A DNA stretch of 64,000 nt from Pseudomonas fluorescens (GTDB lineage Bacteria > Pseudomonadota > Gammaproteobacteria > Pseudomonadales > Pseudomonadaceae). The notes under the pieces are model-generated. The model did no database searches. It had not been told where the DNA came from and saw only the letters and a program-made list of their open reading frames with translations. Below, piece by piece: positions 55,819 through 64,000 of the stretch. Where the stretch lies: the NCBI RefSeq assembly GCF_019212185.1, contig NZ_CP078138.1, forward strand, positions 5,376,501 through 5,440,500, read 5' to 3'. The first letter of the stretch is position 1. Every line of letters begins with the position of its first letter. The translations under genes were made by a program, and so were the position numbers.

Positions 55819-57015
55819 TCAATCGGCCTGACGACGCAGAAATGCCGGGATGTCCAGGTAGTCCAGATCATCTTGCGGATTCAGCTTCGCCGCCGCTGCT
55901 GCGCCGGCCTGGGCCTGGTTGCGCATCACGGTTGGACGATCGAGGTCGCGGTAGTTCACCGACGGCAGTTCCTGACGTGCGGCAGCGGCAACAGGAGCCG
56001 GGGCGCTGGTCATGGAGGTGTGAACGGTATTGTCGATAACCTTGACCGGCTTCTCGATTTTCGCGCCCAGACCGGTAGCAACCACGGTCACGTGCAGCTC
56101 GTCGCGCATGTCCGGATCGATAACGGTACCGACCTTGACCATGGCGTGCTCGGAAGCGAAGGCTTCGATGATACTACCCACGTCGGAGTACTCACCCAGA
56201 GACAGGTCAGGACCGGCGGTGATGTTCACCAGGATGCCACGCGCACCTTGCAGGTTGACGTCTTCGAGCAGCGGGTTGCGGATGGCCGCTTCAGTCGCTT
56301 CACGCGCACGGTTCGGACCGCTGGCGCAGCCAGTGCCCATCATCGCCATGCCCATTTCGCTCATCACGGTACGTACGTCGGCGAAGTCGACGTTGATCAT
56401 GCCCGGACGCTTGATGATGTCGGAGATACCGCGAACGGCACCGGCCAGCACGTCGTCGGCCTTGGCGAAAGCCGACAGCAGGCTGGCGTCTTTGCCGAGG
56501 ATGGTCAGCAGCTTCTCGTTAGGGATGGTGATCAACGAGTCGACGCTTTCCGACAGCAGGCGGATGCCTTCGTCGGCCAGTTGCATGCGCTTGCGACCTT
56601 CGAACGGGAACGGACGGGTCACCACAGCAACGGTGAGGATCCCCATTTCCTTGGCCACTTCGGCAATGATCGGCGCTGCACCGGTACCGGTACCGCCGCC
56701 CATGCCGGTGGTGATGAATACCATGTTGGTGCCGGCCAGCACTTCAGCGATGCGCTCGCGGTCTTCCAGGGCCGCCTGACGGCCAACCTCAGGATTCGCG
56801 CCGGCACCCAGGCCTTTGGTCACGCCGGTACCCAGTTGCAGGATGGTCCGCGCGCTGATGCTTTTCAGCGCCTGGGCATCAGTGTTGGCGCAGATGAACT
56901 CAACGCCTTCAATGTTGCTCTTGACCATGTGGTTGACGGCGTTGCCGCCGCCTCCGCCAACACCGATGACTTTAATGACCGGGCTTGCGGGGATGTTGTC
57001 TACGAGTTCGAACAT
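55819..57015 (-). CDS. ftsZ: Cell division protein FtsZ
   Basis: 398 residues. The GTP-binding signature 'GGGTGTGAAP' and 'VIGVGGGGGNAVNHMV' at the N-terminus, T7 loop 'NVDFADVRTVM', a variable Ala/Pro-rich linker (about 320-380) and the conserved C-terminal tail 'LDYLDIPAFLRRQAD' that binds FtsA and ZipA. It polymerises into the Z ring. A gap of 97 bases separates it from ftsA. Confidence 0.98.
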   Translation of the reverse strand: MFELVDNIPASPVIKVIGVGGGGGNAVNHMVKSNIEGVEFICANTDAQALKSISARTILQLGTGVTKGLGAGANPEVGRQAALEDRERIAEVLAGTNMVFITTGMGGGTGTGAAPIIAEVAKEMGILTVAVVTRPFPFEGRKRMQLADEGIRLLSESVDSLITIPNEKLLTILGKDASLLSAFAKADDVLAGAVRGISDIIKRPGMINVDFADVRTVMSEMGMAMMGTGCASGPNRAREATEAAIRNPLLEDVNLQGARGILVNITAGPDLSLGEYSDVGSIIEAFASEHAMVKVGTVIDPDMRDELHVTVVATGLGAKIEKPVKVIDNTVHTSMTSAPAPVAAAARQELPSVNYRDLDRPTVMRNQAQAGAAAAAKLNPQDDLDYLDIPAFLRRQAD

Positions 57016-57112
57016 TTTCCCTCTCCTTCAATTCTCTAGTTTTTTTCGCCTACTGCGCCTACAGCGTTTGCACTGCCTTTGCTGCTTGAAGCTTGTTGCT
57101 TGCATCTACTGC

Positions 57113-58375
57113 TTAAAAATTGCCCTGGACCCAGCTCTTGATGCGATCGATCAACGGGCTCTTGGCTTCCTCGTTGCTGTAGCTATCGCGGTTGCTGCTG
57201 ATCCCCGAGAAGGAAATGCCATCGGACTGCTTCTGCAGGCCGTACATCAGCAAACCCACGCCGGTGGAATAAATCGGGTTGCGTACGACATCGTCCAGAC
57301 CCTTGACGCCATGGGGCACGCCCAGGCGAACCGGCATGTGGAAAATCTCTTCGGCCAGTTCGGTCGCGCCTTCCATCTTCGCCGTACCGCCGGTCAACAC
57401 GATGCCGGCCGGGATCAGGTCTTCGTAGCCGCTGCGACGCAGTTCGGCCTGGATCAGGGTGAACAGCTCGTCGTAGCGCGGCTCGACCACTTCGGCCAAG
57501 GCCTGGCGCGACAGTTCGCGCGGCGGACGGTCGCCGACACTTGGCACCTTGATGGTTTCACCGGCACCGGCCAGCTTGGCCAAGGCGCAGGCATAACGAA
57601 TCTTGATTTCTTCGGCGTACTGGGTCGGAGTGCGCAACGCCATGGCGATGTCGTTGGTCACCTGGTCGCCGGCAATCGGGATCACCGCGGTGTGACGGAT
57701 CGCACCTTCGGTGAAGATCGCGATGTCGGTGGTGCCGCCGCCGATGTCCACCAGGCACACGCCCAGTTCTTTTTCGTCGTCGGTCAACACCGAGTAGGCC
57801 GAGGCCAGTTGCTCGAGGATGATGTCGTCGATTTCCAGGCCGCAGCGACGCACGCACTTCTCGATGTTTTGTGCGGCATTGACTGCACAGGTGACCACGT
57901 GGACCTTGGCTTCCAGACGCACACCGGACATGCCCAGTGGTTCACGCACGCCTTCCTGGTTATCAATCACGTAGTCCTGCGGCAGGGTGTGCAGGACGCG
58001 CTGATCAGCCGGGATCGCCACTGCCTGCGCAGCATCGAGAACGCGCTCGAGGTCGGCGGAGCTGACTTCGCGATCACGAATCGCCACGATGCCGTGGGAG
58101 TTCAGGCTGCGAATGTGGTTGCCGGCGACGCCGACGAATGCCGAGTGAATCCGGCAACCAGCCATCAGTTGCGCTTCTTCGATGGCGCGCTGGATCGACT
58201 GCACGGTGGATTCAATGTTGACCACCACGCCCTTCTTCAGGCCTCGGGAAGGATGGGTACCGATCCCGACGATTTCCAGCTGGCCATCGGCCGCGACCTC
58301 GCCTACCAGTGCCACCACCTTGGAGGTACCGATATCCAGACCGACGATCATTTTGCCGCTTTGCACGTTTGCCAT
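57113..58375 (-). CDS. ftsA: Cell division protein FtsA
   Basis: 420 residues. Actin-fold motifs 'IVGLDIGTSKVVALVGEV', 'LVDIGGGTTDIAIF' and 'GIVLTGGTAKMEG' are complete, and the C-terminal amphipathic helix 'SPLIDRIKSWVQGNF' anchors it to the membrane. It tethers FtsZ and recruits later divisome proteins. The ATG at 58375 follows ftsQ by 14 bases. Confidence 0.97.
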   Translation of the reverse strand: MANVQSGKMIVGLDIGTSKVVALVGEVAADGQLEIVGIGTHPSRGLKKGVVVNIESTVQSIQRAIEEAQLMAGCRIHSAFVGVAGNHIRSLNSHGIVAIRDREVSSADLERVLDAAQAVAIPADQRVLHTLPQDYVIDNQEGVREPLGMSGVRLEAKVHVVTCAVNAAQNIEKCVRRCGLEIDDIILEQLASAYSVLTDDEKELGVCLVDIGGGTTDIAIFTEGAIRHTAVIPIAGDQVTNDIAMALRTPTQYAEEIKIRYACALAKLAGAGETIKVPSVGDRPPRELSRQALAEVVEPRYDELFTLIQAELRRSGYEDLIPAGIVLTGGTAKMEGATELAEEIFHMPVRLGVPHGVKGLDDVVRNPIYSTGVGLLMYGLQKQSDGISFSGISSNRDSYSNEEAKSPLIDRIKSWVQGNF

Positions 58376-58389
58376 GGTCCTGCCTCTTC

Positions 58390-59256
58390 TCAATTCTTCG
58401 CGACGGCGGGTTGGGCCGTCGTGGGCGCTACAGGTTCCCGCCAGCCTACGGCGAGGCCGTTGGCGTAACGCAGGTCGATGCGCGCAATGTTCGTAATCTG
58501 TTCTTTAAGCGTCTTGTCGTAGATGGCAAAGAAGCGGCGCATCTTTTCCACCAGGTTGCCGCGGCCCAACAACAACTCGATCCCCGGCCCCGCACTGCCG
58601 GCGCCAGTGGTCAGGAACCAACTGCCGCGTTCACGCAACTCCAGCCGGGCGATGGAGAAGCCCATTGGCCGAAGCATCTGGCTCAACACCTGATACTGCT
58701 GCATCACTTGCTGCTGGGCCCGCTGCGGACCGAACAACTGTGGCAAATGTTCGTAGTTGGCCAGCTCTCGCGGGGTAAACGCCTGGCCCTGGTTGTTCAG
58801 CAATGCCTCGTCGCCCCAACGGGCCACCGGCAGTTGTTCTTCCAGGCGAATCACCACCTGGTCCGGCCAGACCCGACGCACTTCGGCATGGGCGATCCAG
58901 GGCATGGTTTCCAGCTCGGTGCGCATGCTCGCCAGGTCGATGGTGAAGAAGCTCGCCGCGACGAAAGGCGCGATCCGCTGCTGCACTGCTTGCTGGCTGA
59001 TGTAGCTGAGGTCGCCCTGCACGTTGATCTTGGTGATCGGGCGGTCGGCGTACGGCATCAGGCGCTGCGCACCTTCATAGGTACCGAAACCCAGCGCCAC
59101 CAGCAGCACTGGCCAGAACAAAGCCTTTAGAAAGCCGAAATTGGCTTTGGGCAGGCGCACCGACATCGGCTCTTTAGCCACCATTCGACTGGCACCCCGT
59201 GGCACCGGCTTACGGCCGGGTGCAGGGGACTGATGACGAAGCTGGGCGCCTTGCAT
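58390..59256 (-). CDS. ftsQ: Cell division protein FtsQ
   Basis: 288 residues from the ATG at 59256. A basic cytoplasmic N-terminus, one membrane helix ('[19 protein letters not shown]', about 45-63), a POTRA domain ('[20 protein letters not shown]') and the beta domain ('[21 protein letters not shown]'). It scaffolds FtsB/FtsL at the septum. It begins 4 bases after the ddlB stop. Confidence 0.95.
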   Translation of the reverse strand: MQGAQLRHQSPAPGRKPVPRGASRMVAKEPMSVRLPKANFGFLKALFWPVLLVALGFGTYEGAQRLMPYADRPITKINVQGDLSYISQQAVQQRIAPFVAASFFTIDLASMRTELETMPWIAHAEVRRVWPDQVVIRLEEQLPVARWGDEALLNNQGQAFTPRELANYEHLPQLFGPQRAQQQVMQQYQVLSQMLRPMGFSIARLELRERGSWFLTTGAGSAGPGIELLLGRGNLVEKMRRFFAIYDKTLKEQITNIARIDLRYANGLAVGWREPVAPTTAQPAVAKN

Positions 59257-59260
59257 GGAC

Positions 59261-61666
<2,406 letters not shown>

Positions 61667-61674
<8 letters not shown>

Positions 61675-62737
61675 GAACCACCTCCAGGCAGATATCGACC
61701 ACGTTGCGGGTGGCATCAGGTTTGGCCAGGCGACGAGCAGCGCCAGCCATGTCGTTGAGTCGTTGTGGTTGCATCAGCACCTCTGTCAGGCGCGCGGCAA
61801 GATCCGCGGCGCCAGTCGTTCTTTGCGGCATCAGGAAGGCAGCGCCTTCACGGGCCAAATAATCGGCGTTGCGGGTCTGGTGATCGTCGATCGCGTGGGG
61901 CAAAGGCACCAGCATCGAGGGCAGACCGGCGGCAGCCAGCTCACTGACAGTCAGCGCACCCGCGCGGCAGACCACCAGGTCGGCCCAGCCATAGGCTTGG
62001 GCCATGTCTTTGATGAACGGCTGCACTTGCGCCTCGACGCCGGCAGCGCGATAGCGCTCGGCAGTCACTTCATCGTGGTTCTTGCCAGCCTGGTGAAACA
62101 CCTCCGGACGCAGTTCCACAGGCACCTGCGACAGGGCTTCCGGTAGCAACTTGTTCAAGGGCTCCGCCCCCAGGCTGCCGCCGAGAATCAGCAGCCGTGC
62201 CTTGCGTCCGGCCAGCGCCGGGCGCGGTGTTTCGAGGAACAGTTCAGTACGCACCGGGTTACCGGTGGTCCGCCGACTGTCGCGGGCAGCAAAGGTATCC
62301 GGGAAAGCTTCGCAGACTCGGGCGGCCAGCGGCACCAGCAACCGATTGGCGGTACCGGCCACGGCATTTTGTTCGTGGACGATCACCGGTACGCCAGCAA
62401 GTCGGGCCGCAACACCGCCAGGGCCGGTGACATAGCCGCCAAAGCCGAGAACGCAGACCGGTTTGAGTTGGCCAATGATTTTGCGCGCCTGCAGTACCGC
62501 CTTGAGCAGGACAAACGGCGCCTTGAGCAGCGCCAGCTTGCTCTTGCCACGCAGTCCGCTGACGTTGATCAGGTGCAAAGGCAGTCCGGCATTCGGTACC
62601 AGCTCGTTTTCGATGCCACGGGGCGTGCCAAGCCAGTGCACGGTGTAGCCGCGTGCCTGGAACTCGCGTGCGCAGGCCAGCGCCGGGAACACGTGGCCAC
62701 CGGTGCCGCCCGCCATGATCAGCACGTTAGCGCCCAT
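61667..62737 (-). CDS. murG: Undecaprenyldiphospho-muramoylpentapeptide N-acetylglucosaminyltransferase
   Basis: 356 residues from the ATG at 62737. GT-B glycosyltransferase with the N-terminal '[15 protein letters not shown]', '[13 protein letters not shown]', '[14 protein letters not shown]' and the donor site '[20 protein letters not shown]'. It converts lipid I to lipid II at the inner face of the membrane. It overlaps ftsW by 11 bases. Confidence 0.97.
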
Positions 62738-63944
62738 GGGTTGGCTCCTCGGCAAAATCACTCTCCTTGAATTCCATTTCCTCGCTGCCCAAGTGGGTCC
62801 GACTCTCCCACTCGATGCGCAGCAACAGACCCAGGCAGGCACAGCAGATCACCAGCGAGCTGCCGCCGTAGCTGAGGAACGGCAGGGTCAGGCCTTTGGT
62901 CGGCAGCAGACCGACGTTCACGCCGATATTGATCAGGAATTGACCAATCCACAGGAAGGACAGGCCGTAGGCGATATAGGCTGCAAAATACTGCTTGGCG
63001 CGCTCGGCCCAGAAACCAATGTACATGCCGCGAATACAAACGAAGGTGAACAGCGCCACGGTGCAAAGCGATCCGATCGCACCCAGCTCTTCGGCCAATA
63101 CCGAGAACACGAAGTCGGTGTGGGCTTCCGGCAGGTAGAACTGCTTCTGCACGCTGTTACCCAGGCCAACGCCAAACCATTCGCCACGACCAAAGGCGAT
63201 CAACGCCTGGGACAGCTGGTAACCGGCGCCGAACTGGTCAGCCCATGGGTCGGCAAAGTTGGTCAAACGCGCCATTCGGTACGGCTGCACCTGGATCAGC
63301 AACACCACAGCCGCCACCGCCAACACCACCATCAGCGAGAAGCGAAACAGCCCAACCCCACCGAGGAACAGCATGGCCGCCGCCGCGCCCATCATGACTA
63401 CCGTGGCCCCGAAGTCAGGCTCCATCAGCAGCAGGCCGGCCATTGGCAGCAGCACAATGAACGGCTTGAAGAAACCCATCCAGCTCTCGCGCACTTCTTT
63501 CTGACGCCGCACCAGATAACCGGCGAGGTAGATCACCACGAACACCTTGGCGATTTCGGAGGGCTGGACGTTGAAGAAGCTGAAGCCGATCCAGCGCATC
63601 GAACCGTTCACTTCACGGCCGATCCCCGGAATGATCACCATCACCAGCAAGCCGAACGCACCAATCAGCATCAGCCAGCCGAGACGCTGCCAGGTGGCAA
63701 TCGGGATCATCATGGTGACGATGCAGGCACCCAGGCCCAGCACCACATAGATCAGGTGGCGAATCATGTAGTACAGGGCGCTGCCCGACTGCACGGCTGC
63801 CACTTCAGTGGATGCCGAGGCGATCATCACCAACCCCAGGCCGATCAGTGCCAGGCAACCGGCGAGCATCGGGAAGTCGAGGTCGATTCCGCGTCCGGTA
63901 ATGATCGGCGAAGGATAAGGCTTGATGATGTCGCGCAGACTCAT
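62727..63944 (-). CDS. ftsW: Septal peptidoglycan polymerase FtsW
   Basis: 405 residues with about ten membrane helices of the SEDS family. 'GIGREVNGSMRWI', 'FNVQPSEIAKV', the catalytic-region 'MEPDFGATVV', 'EAHTDFVFSVLAEELG' and 'LPFLSYGGSSLV' are all conserved. It polymerises lipid II at the septum with FtsI. It starts inside the murD stop (ATGA type overlap). Confidence 0.97.
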   Translation of the reverse strand: MSLRDIIKPYPSPIITGRGIDLDFPMLAGCLALIGLGLVMIASASTEVAAVQSGSALYYMIRHLIYVVLGLGACIVTMMIPIATWQRLGWLMLIGAFGLLVMVIIPGIGREVNGSMRWIGFSFFNVQPSEIAKVFVVIYLAGYLVRRQKEVRESWMGFFKPFIVLLPMAGLLLMEPDFGATVVMMGAAAAMLFLGGVGLFRFSLMVVLAVAAVVLLIQVQPYRMARLTNFADPWADQFGAGYQLSQALIAFGRGEWFGVGLGNSVQKQFYLPEAHTDFVFSVLAEELGAIGSLCTVALFTFVCIRGMYIGFWAERAKQYFAAYIAYGLSFLWIGQFLINIGVNVGLLPTKGLTLPFLSYGGSSLVICCACLGLLLRIEWESRTHLGSEEMEFKESDFAEEPTHGR

Positions 63945-64000
63945 GCCAAGCCCTCCACAGCCCGGGCGAACAAGTGCCCACGCTCTTCGTAGTGCTTGAA
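63941..64000 (-). CDS. murD: UDP-N-acetylmuramoylalanine-D-glutamate ligase, last 19 codons (cut by window edge)
   Basis: The final 60 bases on the minus strand read 'FKHYEERGHLFARAVEGLA' and stop, the typical MurD C-terminus. Its stop overlaps the ftsW start by 2 bases. The position between mraY and ftsW in the dcw cluster agrees. The rest lies beyond the window. Confidence 0.9.
   Translation of the reverse strand, partial: FKHYEERGHLFARAVEGLA

Noticed and set aside
56816..58468. 550-codon plus-strand open frame
   Set aside because: Antisense to ftsZ/ftsA; shadow.

Overview
The window is ordinary-looking chromosome of a Pseudomonas, most likely of the P. fluorescens complex. Four things point there: high-GC coding sequence with strong GC3 bias, a recurrent REP palindrome with the core gtaggagcgagcctgctcgc, the gene families present (FpvA-type siderophore receptor, ANR-type regulator, cyo oxidase, Hmp next to NorR), and a classic dcw cell-division/cell-wall cluster at the right end. 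I saw no rRNA, tRNA, CRISPR array, transposase or prophage.

Layout, left to right. 1-1018: 3' end of a formate dehydrogenase alpha subunit, its delta subunit, then a REPIN. 1045-4519: small K+ channel, unknown 109-aa protein, DMT exporter, AraC regulator coupled to a serine hydrolase. 4530-8628: candidate Fur box, FecI-type sigma, FecR-type regulator and an STN-bearing TonB-dependent siderophore receptor, a complete cell-surface signalling triad. 8680-10736: two-component system. 10892-14976: a decayed MlaA lipoprotein, a 92-aa protein, a PhoD-like phosphatase, a VOC protein and a divergent Fnr-family regulator. 15094-17382: ArgD-like aminotransferase with a divergent LysR gene. 17321-20958: exported MsrA and Tat-exported MsrB next to a divergent two-component system. 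21093-29811: class II aldolase, CobW GTPase and amidohydrolase in one direction; a LysR regulator and a complete polyamine/opine-type ABC importer in the other. 30161-35897: unknown protein and the cyoABCDE bo3 quinol oxidase operon. 36704-40518: DsbB, Hmp flavohaemoglobin and its NO-sensing sigma54 activator with three NorR-like sites between. 40719-45895: CheV, a GNAT, a small exported protein, an ArsR/MFS pair, a cysteine-cluster protein and a small unknown. 46118-52419: RND efflux pump with its own two-component system. 52532-54661: small exported protein, gene debris and a membrane diguanylate cyclase. 54795-64000 (minus): lpxC, ftsZ, ftsA, ftsQ, ddlB, murC, murG, ftsW and the 3' end of murD, in canonical order.

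The most distinctive observations are: (i) the aldolase/CobW/amidohydrolase plus LysR plus ABC-importer block, which reads as an uncharacterised uptake-and-catabolism cassette with its own metallochaperone, and a perfect inverted repeat in its divergent promoter; (ii) three GT-N7-AC sites between hmp and its regulator, the third overlapping the regulator's start codon; (iii) exported MsrA and MsrB that both appear to lack a resolving cysteine; (iv) an Fnr-type regulator with E-T-T-C-R instead of the E-x-x-S-R recognition motif; and (v) gene debris at two places (mlaA-like, and upstream of the diguanylate cyclase). All functional calls come from reading motifs by eye; no database search was run.
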